Shown: positions 1 through 10,596 of the stretch, piece by piece
Position numbering within the stretch: position 1 is the stretch's first letter
Layout: every line of letters starts with the position of its first letter
From: Planoprotostelium fungivorum
Lineage: Eukaryota; Evosea; Variosea; Cavosteliida; Cavosteliaceae
NCBI GenBank assembly: GCA_003024175.1
Contig: MDYQ01000081.1
Coordinates: 124,001-188,000 of the forward strand
Direction: 5' to 3'
Length of the DNA: 64,000 nucleotides
Position numbers and translations under genes: made by a program
Notes under the pieces: model-generated
Databases searched by the model: none
What the model saw: only the letters and a program-made list of their open reading frames with translations
What the model was told of the DNA's origin: nothing

Positions 1-435
1 GACATGCAATCTCTCCGGGCCTCTGTATACAGGTGCACTCTGATTGGACTGAGCCCTGAGGCTAGCCTTCCTCACTTCAGGTGATCTATCCATCACTACG
101 CTCATGGTGTTCACCAAAGAATGAGATGGAATTGCGGAAGGGTAACGCGGAGAAACGTGGTTTGTAAAATTCCGGGACCGGATAAAGTGGCCGAGTTTAT
201 CCGCTCTTAGGAGAGTACAATTGAGACAGGAACAATGCTTTGGAGGAAGTCTAGAAACGAAGCGAATTACCAGGAAGAATACAAAGTTGATCCGGGATGA
301 TAGGTAGTGACAACTTACTCGTCTTGGTCTTCGTGTGTCACCTGATTCGTCATCATCATGTCGAGACATCATCACGATCACCTCTACGCTCGATGTCATC
401 ACACGATGTAGACTCTTAACACACATTTCTTCATT
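1..435. other. No gene assigned
   Basis: This stretch lies downstream of the RasGEF stop on the minus strand. I see short open pieces but no start, splice pattern or recognisable protein. It may hold the end of a gene that begins outside the window. Confidence 0.5.
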
Positions 436-3400
436 TCAAATCAAACTCTTGGCCGTTGCATTCCTCGGCTCGGCCAACAGCGACATCTCGTACAACTTGC
501 TGTCTGATGTCTGAGGCAGCTGCTCCAAGATGTCCGACAGCATCTTACTCCTCTGCAAGTTGTAGCCGATGGTCTGGTTCTGCTCGATCCTAGACAGAAT
601 CTTGTAGACGAGCTTCCTCTTCTCAAAGTTGATCCTGCCCGGTGTCACAAAGTCGGGCGTCTCATCGATGAAGGTCAAGTCCATGAGGTACGTGCCGCTG
701 TGGAGATTTAGAAGAGAGAAATGGAATGGATGGAGGGTGAGAGAGACAGGAGAGAGATGCGGAAATGTCCGCGAGGCTCACATGTAAGGCACGCAGGGAG
801 GAACGGCCATATCTACGGCCTGCCTGGCGTACTTGAAAGAAGATTCCATGCTCGTGAGCTTCTCAAGATTGGCTAGACTGGCCTCCACCCTCTTTGGTAG
901 ACTTCCCCTCGTCCATTTCAGACGAAGTGTAGACGAATGGTTGAGTCCAGAGATGACTGCAGTTAAGAGGTGGTAGTTCTGCAGCTCTTTCAGGCACTCG
1001 GCCAATCTGACGACCTGACAGAAGCGCTGATGAGGTCAGAAAATCGATCTACAACGAGGCGATGACATTCAGAGAGAACATCTCACGTTGCGGCGGTGCT
1101 TCAGCTTCTTCTCGTTGACGACGGCTGTGGCGACCCAATTTGCAGTGTAGTTGAACGTGTTGATGAGGTTGATGACGTTCGGTGCCAAGTGTTGCAATTT
1201 GGGACGACTCCAGGCCTGGTTGAAAAGCTCGATGGGCTGGAAGGCCGTCAATCTACAACGAGCCACTCCCGACCCCCACCTTGATGCTACTGTACAGGTC
1301 GAAGGTGCGCAGGGTGAGCTGTCGGGCGATCTCCATGGCATCTGCAATGTCTAAAATGCCCCCCTCTCTACCCTCTTTTCCTTCCTTTGGAGGTACGAGC
1401 GGCTGAACTCGTTTCAGTTCCCGCCACGAGACACTTTTCAAATTTCAAATCTTCTCACGATGATGTCGGGCGGTGGGGTGAGGTACTTGTGACCTTCTCC
1501 TGGTTTGTTGAGCTTGTTAGCGATGGACTTCTTCAGACGAGCTCGAATGCTGTCCAATTGATTGAAAGAGGCGACGTCGGTTTCGATCATGTGAGAGATG
1601 TTCGACATGACCTGAGTCCTTCAGAAACAATAAAATAAGATGTACAACGAAAGATTTCGAGTGTAGAGTGAAGATGAAAGAAGTGAGAGATGCACCTGAG
1701 GGTGGATCTGTTGAGTTGTAGACAGCCAGTGCTTCAGACAAGTGCACACTCTCATCCTGATCAGATTCTTCTTCTCCTCTGGAAATTCCAAACTGTCGGG
1801 TATCTTGAACCTCTCCCACAACTTTTTCAGCAGTTTCTCTTGCGTACAGAACGACTCGAAGGTGGACAAGAAGGTCTTCAGATAAGACATGTCGAAGCCT
1901 TCGTTCGTGTCTGATGTCAGTTGGATGACGAGCTCGTTGAGGGTGAAACCTCCCTCCGTTGTCTTGAGAACGTCTTTCGGTGAGCTCTCGTCCCAAATGT
2001 TGATGTCGTCCTGCTCGCCTGCGATCGCGTCGGTGAAAAATGGCGGGTTGTAGATGGAATCGTTGTAGATGAACTCACTCTGGGCGTTGATATTTTCGTT
2101 CTTGCTGATGTAGATGGTGGTCGTGGTGGGACCGATCTGATCGTAGAGGGGGGCCCATGGTAGCAGGGAGATGACTTTGCCGCTCTCCATGACCTACACG
2201 GGAACGTCAGGGAAGTCGGTTCTACAACGAGTCACTCACCTGCATGTCGTATTCAGATGAAACGCCGGGCAGCTGAAGGGCCTCGTGGATTTCGTTCAAG
2301 ATCTGGCTGACGTGATTTGCAAAGAATATTTCTTTCTGCTTTTCTTCAGTTTTCTTCAATGTGATAAAAAACAAAAAATGACTTGACATAAATTTTCGAA
2401 GAAAATATTTCAAAACAATTCTTCTATTGAAATATGAAAAGAGAAAAGAGAAATCACCTCTTCGTGTGGCCCTTGTAGATGTTCGGGGTTGTTCATGTCA
2501 GCGTTGATGTATATGCTCGCTATCTTCGGTCGAGGGTGGGGAGCGTACAGTACCGTGATCTACAACGAGTCACATCTTTCCCGCCAAAATGTGTCCTCAC
2601 GTTTCCCTTCTTCTTCGTGTACTGACTCAGCTTGCTGTCTCCGTCCAACCACATGTACTTTCCTTCATCCTGCTTGATTCCGATGGCAAACTGTGCAAAT
2701 TGTTTCATCGAATTGGGGTTCAACTTGAAAGCGATGGAGGCTATGAATTCCTACGTTTTTCATCAGAATCCTCATTTCATTTCTTCTATTTCGAGAAAAA
2801 TTTTAATATTTTCCTGTGAAATTAATTCTCTCGAAAATTTTCAAATTTCAAATTTTTCTCACTTTGACTGGCCGTTCACCGTTGGCCTCTAATACCAGAG
2901 GAGGCTTCTCATCCGTAAAGGTCACCGTGACGACGGGAGGCTTACGTGCCATGTCTAAGACGTTCTTGTTCTCTTCGATGAGAGTTTGATACTGAGACAG
3001 ACGACTGGAATCGCCGAACCAAGTCACGCGATCGGCATTCGCTCGCACGCAGAGTCCGAAATCGGCATCTTCGGAATCCCGATCGGGGTATTTCTTGAGA
3101 ATGGTTGCCACGGCATCCACCGTGGTCGTGTTGGGGTCGAGTGAGACCTGGCGCGTTGTAGATGAATCCTCCGCTAGATCTCTCACCATCTCTGGGGACT
3201 GTCCTCCGTCTTCGAAACGTATCGTTACGTTCCACCACTGTTGTTTCATCTCCAAGATCTGCTCTCCTGAATTCACGTCAGATCCATCTACAACGAGCCG
3301 TACATCGATCTACAACGAGACGGACGTCCATCTACAACGATTCTCACCCTTGATGTTGTAGTCTTTCATGATGAATTTCGATTCATCCATCCAAGTGGAA

Positions 3401-5588
3401 AGGAAGACGAGAGATTGTCCTTCCAGAGAACCTGCGGGATAGAGCCTCTTTACGCTCGATACGACATCTTTCACCGTTGTCGTATCGCTGTAAGGTACGA
3501 CACAGGTAGAGCCTCTACCTCCGTTGAAGACTAAAACCCTATGATATCATGAGAATCTCCACGACATCACTTGTGATCATCATCATGATCGCGATCGTCA
3601 TGACAGAAACTCACTTTAAGAGGTGGCTGTTGTTGTCACCAAAGACGGGATAAGCGTCTTTACTGTCTAAATGTTCTTCCTCAGCCAACTCCTTCAGCTC
3701 ATCCATACTCTGCTCTAAAATATCCAATTGCAATTGTACCTCCGTGTCTCGATTGTCTCTCATATCCTACCCCCATCAGTCTTCACGTTACGTTACGTTA
3801 CGTACCGCCGTCAGGCTGTTGAGATTTAATTCGAGTAATTGGGACCGTACGGTCTGTCTCAATCGATTGTCCTCTAAATTGTTGAGGAGGGTAGAGAGGA
3901 TGCACATGCAGAAGACAGTGCATTGATTGTCTCCCGCTCTCATGATACGAGACAGCACTTCGAATTGATTCATTTTCCCGTGATTCTGTGCGTATTCTTG
4001 CAGGGCACCGGTCACGTATCTACAACGAGTCAATCGTGACGTGGGGCGACGAAAGATCGGCGGGTTGTAGATGGAAAACTCACAGGTAACCCGTGGGGAA
4101 TAGAAAGAATTCGTTCAGTACATCGAGGACGTTGATTCTCAAGTCTTCGTGCTCGATCTGTGCGACGACTGTCTTCAGGAGAGAGCTGCGGCTCCCACTG
4201 ATTCCCAGGTATTTCCTCACATCCTGGCAATCCTGGTGTTTCCGTGAGATGAAGGTCGTTCCCGGGAAAACCTCACATCGCGGGAAATGACGATACGGAT
4301 GCAAGTCAAGGCCATCTTCTGTTTCAGAATGTCCATGGAGTGATCCTCCCTGTCATCATCATCAGCTCATGATGTGTCTTAAGAGGAGACCCACGTCGGG
4401 GAGTCGGTGAAGATCGTCAAGAGGGTGCCCATTCCATCCTCTTCTAGGAATTTGTTGACCCACTTGATGGGTTCTTTCTCGATGGCCTGGCTGAGGTCTC
4501 TCAGCATGTCCACTACCTGTCATCGCGTCATCATCTACCTTCTATATCTCTCGGTTCGTGATGATGATGAGAATCATCAGAGTGATGAGAGGAGTGGATG
4601 ATGGACCTCACCTCCTCTGGAAGTTGGGCGTTCTTTCTAAGTGTCTCGACGAATTCTTTTGGTTTCGTGTTGTCGTTGCCCAAGACCTTTCGAATGGACA
4701 ATTTGTTCCATCGGACTGTCCCAATCAGTTTCGAATAAAATGAAATAAAATGACGTCGAGACCGATGGGAGGTGAGATGGATGGAGATGATGACACACCG
4801 GATTTGCTGTTGTTTGAGATGGAGCGGCTCTTCTTTAGCTTCTCCTTCCCGGTGGATACTACAACTCCCAAACCGAGACCTGGTGATGTTGGCGGGGAGC
4901 CCTCTCCTGGTAAGTTTGTGAAATCATCACTGGGTGGAGCTGCAAGGGTCAGATATAGAGGTAGGGATTGAAGGATTCACTGGATAAGAGGTTCATAACG
5001 GAATGATGCTTCGTCAAAGTGAACTGTCGGAGTTGTCTCATGCGCTCTTCGCGACGACCTGTGAGGGTGAGAAGAGGAAAGAAGGATTCTCGTGTCGATG
5101 GATCGTTATGTCATTCGATAAAGTGAAAAATGACAAAACATCGGGAGGACCACGTGGAATAGAGAAATCATGTGTCTCACCCGTAGGTGATGTCTGAGCA
5201 CTTAGATTAAAGTCTATATCGGTATTACTTGGTTTTCTATGAGGGGAGTTTGGATCGAGGGAGGCATCCTCCAGCGACATGCTGCCCATTCGGAGAGAGC
5301 TTCGGAGTGTCTTCTTTCCCTCGTTGTCTCTGATGTCTTTGAGTCTACCGTATGGGACATTTTCCACCTCTTTTGAGATGTGTGTGGTGGAAGGACTCAC
5401 TTCTTATCTTCACTACTGAAATCATGGCTCATCTTGTCTTCCGAACGAGATCGACCGGCCGCAATGGTGCCCGATCTCGAAAGCGACAGCTTCTTCTCGG
5501 AAGACAGCGATGGCTTCACTCCTCGAACGTATGTATTCGAGGGTGCATTGTTGGTGTTGGACATTGCCTCTGTTATAGACACTCCCAC
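436..5588 (-). CDS. GBD/FH3-RasGEF fusion protein, multi-exon
   Basis: Predicted guanine nucleotide exchange factor for Ras-family GTPases. The C-terminal catalytic CDC25 domain (exons about 436-1440) shows RQLTLRTFDLYSSIK, PIELFNQAW, NVINLINTFNYTANWV and FIDETPDF. An N-terminal REM domain lies at about 1690-1960 (GGFTLNELVIQLTSD). Upstream, exons at about 3790-4750 give a formin-type GTPase-binding/FH3 armadillo module (FVETLRKNAQLPEEV, AIEKEPIKWVNKFLEEDG). Two or three ubiquitin-like or RA-like segments lie between (about 2520-3560). Introns are short; several junctions resolve in frame, for example 2535-2600 and 4020-4083. The first exon and start (about 5588) are uncertain because the junction near 5400 does not resolve cleanly. 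The layout suggests a Rho-type GTPase or scaffold input controlling Ras activation. Domain calls are from family resemblance. Confidence 0.85.
3285..3347 (-). repeat. Intron with three direct copies of CGTTGTAGAT
   Basis: On the minus strand this RasGEF intron carries CGTTGTAGAT three times within about 60 nt, in the same orientation as the transcript. The likely acceptor is the later GTGAATTCAG, so the motif is not simply the splice acceptor here. Confidence 0.6.
4020..4083 (-). repeat. Intron with terminal inverted repeats
   Basis: A 64-nt intron of the RasGEF gene. On the coding strand it opens GTGAGTTTTCCATCTACAAC and closes GACTCGTTGTAG, so CTACAAC near the donor is mirrored by GTTGTAG at the acceptor. 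The splice joins ...GYL to YVTGALQ in phase. The same motif recurs in other introns of the window. Confidence 0.7.
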
Positions 5589-5813
5589 CGATGATGCTGC
5601 AGCAGCCGTGAATCTTGAAGAGTAGTTTTATTTCCATTTTAAACGCGGAACTGGGTTCGCTGCTCAAAACTGGAACACGTTCTATAAGGAGGCACAAAGT
5701 AGTCCATTCGAGTGTGACGTATCGAATGGCCAGTAGGGTGTTCATTTATCAAAACTGGTTCTCTGTGATACATAGGGCCCTATTCCGTGGCCCCTCGTTA
5801 CTTCTATTTACAC

Positions 5814-6650
5814 GACGAATTGCAGGCTGTACCTTCATGATCGATCGACTTCGAATAGACATGGATTCTCTTCCTCTTCGTACATCTCTCTCGCCCACAC
5901 GACCTGAATTCGCGTTGGTTCATTTTCGCACGCCGCATTAGACAATCACCTCTAACCGAGATCGCGGTGGGGTAGGGAAGATCTTTAGCACTGCGTCTCT
6001 CATCGACCTCCTGTCCTTTCGGCTCAGATGTCTCCTCTTCAGCGACAAGTCTTTCATCTCTTCCTCTAAAGGTTTCACTTCTCTGCTGGGCATGTTGATC
6101 TAGGTCGTCTTAGATGATAATGATCATACGGTGTGACTACCCACCGTCCGGGTGTATGAAGATTGGAAACGTCAAATTTGGGAGCCGAACACATGCCGAA
6201 TAATGAGGCAGCGATGCTCTATCCAATTCCTGGAGGTTTTGATAGAGGTTTTGATAGGTCGTGGAAGAGATGTGCTTTATAATCGTACAAATGTCCCACT
6301 AGATAGTCATCTAACTGTACAGTCGATGACCATCGTTCTATGTCCCTGACAGCTTAAGATGATCTAAGATGGAAGCTGGAGCGACGAACATGACAACGAC
6401 TGGTGGACGTCCTCCGTTTGAATCGAGATCGCTGCCATCTCGAAAAGAATGTACGACGTCCACTTTTCCTCTGGTCGTGTCTTCCTCTCCCACTCTGAGG
6501 TGGTAGGAGATATTGGAGCGGTCGGTACGTTTCGCTTGGAATATCCTTACTTCGAGTGGTGTTGGACGATGATGATGATGATGATTGTGATCTTCTCTTT
6601 ATTCTCTCGCAGAGGTTCTGTACAATTAGACCATCTCGGCTACAGTTCTC
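5814..6650 (-). CDS. Hypothetical gene, exon structure uncertain
   Basis: Two exon-like pieces are visible on the minus strand. One (about 6145-6290) reads LDRASLPHYSACVRLPNL then FPIFIHPDG before a GTGGGTAG donor. The next (about 5814-6105) reads DQHAQQRSETFRGRDERL and is rich in charged residues. A further piece near 6400-6560 includes ISYHLRVGEEDTTRGK. I do not recognise the family, and the start is not fixed. It may be one small gene between the RasGEF and palmitoyltransferase genes, or untranslated sequence. Confidence 0.3.
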
Positions 6651-6672
6651 GTGTGGTATGGATCTATTGGGG

Positions 6673-7914
6673 TCAGACTTGACCTAATGTGACGTCGTCA
6701 CCTTGGAACTTGGAATTGATTCGGTAATAGACACCATCACCGGGGACGACTGAGGGTATGATCCATCTACAATCAGTCAATTCTCCGACGCTAAACCTTA
6801 AATCCGGTGTACAAGCGAGATTCTCACGTCCACACGGGTGATCCCAGGTTCTCTTTGATATTTTCCACTGAATTTCCAAGGTCGTACAGTGTGTCGGTCG
6901 TGTACGTCTGTGAGGTTTCATTTTGATGGAACATCTAAGAGGCTCACCTCATGATTGACTGCTGCCTCCCTCATCTGACTGTCGTATTCCATCCTCTCTG
7001 ATGATCGCGATGAGACGAAGAATGAAAGACGATGTGGAGGGTTCACCTATGGTGGTGCTATTGTTGAAGAAGCCCATGATGTGTTCGGCAGTCAGAGCCA
7101 TCAATGACATGTGCAAGATACCGATCAAGAAGAACATGAAGCCATTGATGAAGAGGAATGGTTTCTGTGTATCGCATGAGAAGAGGGTGGGTTGTGAAAT
7201 CCACATTACCTCCGCACCGATCTTGATGAGAAAGATGAAGAGGAGGGCCATCTCGATGAGAGCGTAAGAGAGGGTCAAGATGAGCCACACTAATAATTGT
7301 ACGAATAATTTGTGATTTCTGTGACCTACGATGCAGATTGAGAACATGTTGTCGTCTCTGGTTGACTCCCCACCGATGCAATTGCCCACCCAAGGACAGT
7401 GATGATCCATCTTGGCTATACATCTTCCGCAGTGTCGGCAGTGATGAGCTCGTGGTGGTTTGTCTGCACTGCATTTACTGCAGTGTGTGTTCCTCTCCAA
7501 ACTGTCCGGCGAGAATCGGTATCGAACTGCTGGTCCTTGACTTTGAACGTCTGGTGTCTTATATCTGTCAGAGGCGACTCGATGGACTCGTAGATCATAC
7601 CCAAGATAATGGAATGTAACCCGGCTCGGTTAAATAACACTTGATATATAGAAATAGTAACACAGAGACGATACCGGTCGTAAAAAGGGCGTGCCACGTG
7701 AAATTGGATGGATCGTGAAAGAAGTAAAGAGGGCCCAAGATGCAGGTCACTCCTAATACGTAGAGGACCAAAATGAGCATCACGGTGGCAAGGATAACGA
7801 CCTTCGCCGGAATCGAATCATCCTTCATGATGGTGTGGGACGTTGATCACAACAGGCTGAGTTGTAGATACATACAGCATCACCCTCTAAGACTTTGCTC
7901 TTCTTTTGTCGCAT
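6673..7914 (-). CDS. DHHC-type protein S-acyltransferase
   Basis: Palmitoyltransferase that moves fatty acyl groups to cysteines of target proteins in endomembranes. The likely start is [10 protein letters not shown] at 7914. Two membrane segments follow ([18 protein letters not shown] and a second ending in [10 protein letters not shown]), then [10 protein letters not shown], the cysteine-rich core ([19 protein letters not shown]), the catalytic DHHC tetrapeptide in [14 protein letters not shown], two more membrane segments, and the conserved TTxE motif as TTIE. The last exons give [16 protein letters not shown] and WTWIIPS, matching the family C-terminal helix, and stop at 6673. Introns at about 7342-7390 (after CIG) and 7570-7620 resolve in phase. 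The first exon boundary is inferred. Confidence 0.88.
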
Positions 7915-7959
7915 TGTCGCTTCAAATTCCTCTTCACTGTAACACCGCAAGTTCTTGGA

Positions 7960-8978
7960 AAGACTCACCCGGGTCGAGCACCACACCTGATGACTTTGAG
8001 TCAGACAATGCGCATGATGAGAATCCGCCACAAGTGGTGAAACCCCCTCTCCACCTCACTCCCCTACACGCCAGAATTGTAGACTCCAAGAGGTACCTCT
8101 CCTGGGCCTCTTCCTCAGGTCCACACCTCTCGTCCTCCTGAGAGCCTCTCCCACACTCAGAATGGGCTACGACCGGAGCCCAGCCCATAGACCTCTTCGA
8201 CGCAAACACATTGTTCCTGTCACGAGGAGCATCATTGTACAGAGGTTACGCAAATTCCCAACAGGAATGTCTAAAGAACAGACGTTGGGCCTTCACCGCT
8301 TCCCAGTTCTCGTTCAACCTGCGAAAACTCTGAAACTTCCGGTTGTGCGTCAGAGTTGTCTCAAACGAGAAACCACAAAGAGGAGCAAGCGATGAACATC
8401 ACGACGAGGGGAGAGAGATACCAGTGGATGCAGCCGGTACAGTTGGACAACTTGTTATTAGAGAACCCGCAGGTGGGGAATTAAATAGAGATCATGTGGG
8501 CTGATCGTGGCAGATGTTTCATGCGTTGAGGCGGAAGTTGAAGAGACACGGCAGCAACAAGTCGAAGGAATACAATTGGGTCGTAGATAGACCCATCATA
8601 AAGAGGAGGACGTCCTCCTCATGCTCAATGAAGTTTCCGTTGGAAGATCGCGAGAAGGATCAACAACACACTCTTAGCCAAAGGAGGATAGAGATCAGAA
8701 ATCTGCTGGTTTGAGCGAAGGAGAAGACTGTACAGGTCACATTTGTAAATAAAGTACAGTGTAGATGATCACGTCGTGATGTCTTGACGAGACTCAAATG
8801 TGCCAATTCTAAGCGTCGCACAACAGAAAGGAGTCGTTCCCTCTTCTGTACCATTGGAATCCGATGGATCAGAATGAAGTAGAAGGAGATAATCTGCATC
8901 AAATAAATTGGATATGTGTACTCTCCAACTCTCAATCGTGGTGAATGATGATGACATCAGGGCTTGTAGAGAAGCCAC
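7960..8978 (-). CDS. Putative membrane protein, unresolved exons
   Basis: Minus-strand exon-like pieces include MASLQALMSSSFTTIESW (from 8978), a hydrophobic LIHWYLSPLVV-like stretch near 8410-8450, and a soluble piece FETTLTHNRKFQSFRRLN then NENWEAVKAQRLFFRHSC near 8270-8370. The last appears spliced in phase to NNVFASKRSMGWAPVVAH. I cannot assign a family or a full exon chain. Only 49 bp separate 8978 from the divergent nucleoporin gene, so a start near 8978 is reasonable. Confidence 0.3.
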
Positions 8979-9027
8979 GAGTTTTTTGAATTTTAAAACG
9001 AATCATCTGATCTGATCAACATCCAAG

Positions 9028-10140
9028 ATGGACAACAACCCTTACCAACGAAGAAATGGACGGTTTGTGGCTGATACACCTTCAAACTTTGATCGTAATG
9101 CATCCCACACACCCATCAGCCCTCTGTTGTCTACTCCAACACAGTCCAACTCCACCCACATGCCTAACTACATTCTATCTACGCCTTTGGGAAACAGTAG
9201 ATCCTCGGACTATTCTCAGTGAGTTACATTTGATTTGAAATGATGGTGGTCGAATGACTTCTCGGTAGGTTCAGTAGGATTCTCACCACTGAACATTATC
9301 CAACATTCACACAAGAGGAGACTCCAAAGACAAGAGAAAACATGGGTAACAGACCACCCATTGCGAGTCTCGGAGACGATATGAACTTTCGCCCCTCGAC
9401 TACCGTGTCACCTCCCGTTCAAGGACTTGCCACTCCCACCAGAGACTATAATGCATCCAACTTTGGCCAAAGCCCATTCAGAAACGACTCACACCTCATG
9501 TCCCAACAGAAAGACGTGCAGAGATCGACGCTCAATACGATTCACTCTTACGATAACAAAACCTCAGGTGGTACATACACATATATGATCTCTCTCATTT
9601 GACCGACCGTCTTATAGAAGGAAAATGGATCAGTGTATACATCCATAACAACAACCCGATCGCCACGGAAGACGTCGTCACTTATCTGTCCAAATACGGA
9701 CAGGTATCACAACACATTGTGGAGGGTGATTACGTTCACATCAAGTACAGAGACTCCGTTCAGGCAGAAGCAGCTCTTCATCAGGAGATGAAGACCCTAG
9801 GTCGCAACATGATCAGCGTCATCCCATACACCAAGGTGATGAACAACCTCTATATCCATCATCAACGCGAAGAAGTATCTCGAAACACATTGATCATTTT
9901 ATTCATTGTGAATTGAGACTGATCTACAACCAGCCGGACCAACCTCGTGTACTGGGTGGAAAGACTGGTGGAGACACCACCACGAGCACTCAGAAGGGGT
10001 GAGAGACTTTTCTCAGAATCTTCCATCTACAACGGCGGTCTGATGAGAACCACAGCTACTACGTGAAGCCTTTGGACAACTATTCTGTGGAGGATAGTTC
10101 TTTCTGGGACAAAATGGTTCGTTACCTCTTCAACCTGTGA
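9028..10140 (+). CDS. Nup35/Nup53-like nucleoporin
   Basis: Predicted nuclear pore component that links inner-ring nucleoporins to the pore membrane. It starts MDNNPYQRRNGRFV with a polar Ser/Thr/Asn/Pro-rich N-terminus. A central Nup35-type RRM (MPPN) spans about 9620-9835: KWISVYIHNNNPIATEDV, YLSKYGQVSQHIVEGDYV, HIKYRDSVQAEAALHQEM. The protein ends SFWDKMVRYLFNL, an amphipathic tail like the membrane-binding helix of Nup53. There are four short introns. Two downstream introns carry ATCTACAAC, one (ending near 9931) right at its acceptor. The family assignment rests on the RRM and the tail together. Confidence 0.75.
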
Positions 10141-10596
10141 AGAATCTTTTGATAAAGAGCTTGACGTGGAGGCATGTGAACATCTTGTCGATGACGAATC
10201 CCCGTTTGTGGTCAGAGATGATCCTCATTCAGAAGATGATCGTGCGTCACTTTCGGGGAGACATCGAGCGAGTGCCTTCTGAGATGAGCATGCATCTCGC
10301 CGTCACCTTCTATGCACAATGAATGTCATATCTTTCATCTTCGTCATCCATCATGTTCACATCTGCCGTTCGAAACAATCTATTGACGCTGGATAGCCCA
10401 TTCGATGCGTCTGGAGGGTGAAGGAGAAGAATTGAATCCTGATCTGAGATGACCCAGACGTCAACGGAAATTTCGAAATTTTTCACGTTTTTTGAATGGC
10501 GTTGTAATTTGCCGTTGGTCCGCAACGGTCGTTCACTTTTGCCACCACCAACAATTGTCAAGTGCTCGTATAGACTTGACCCCATCCCATTCAACC
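10141..10596. other. Intergenic, nothing assigned
   Basis: The first 145 nt are open in one + frame (an acidic peptide beginning ESFDKELDVEACEHL) with no obvious start, perhaps 3' UTR or a missed exon. Around 10460-10490 lies an A+T-rich imperfect palindrome, gaaatttcgaaattttt, which could belong to the promoter of the next gene. Confidence 0.4.

Noticed and set aside
2221-2245. An 18-nt ultra-short intron ending at CGTTGTAG
   Set aside because: A later acceptor (GTGTAG before GTCATGGAG) gives a normal 46-nt intron and keeps the reading frame.
5000-5940. Plus-strand genes opposite the RasGEF 5' region
   Set aside because: The open frames have no family resemblance and overlap better-supported minus-strand exons.
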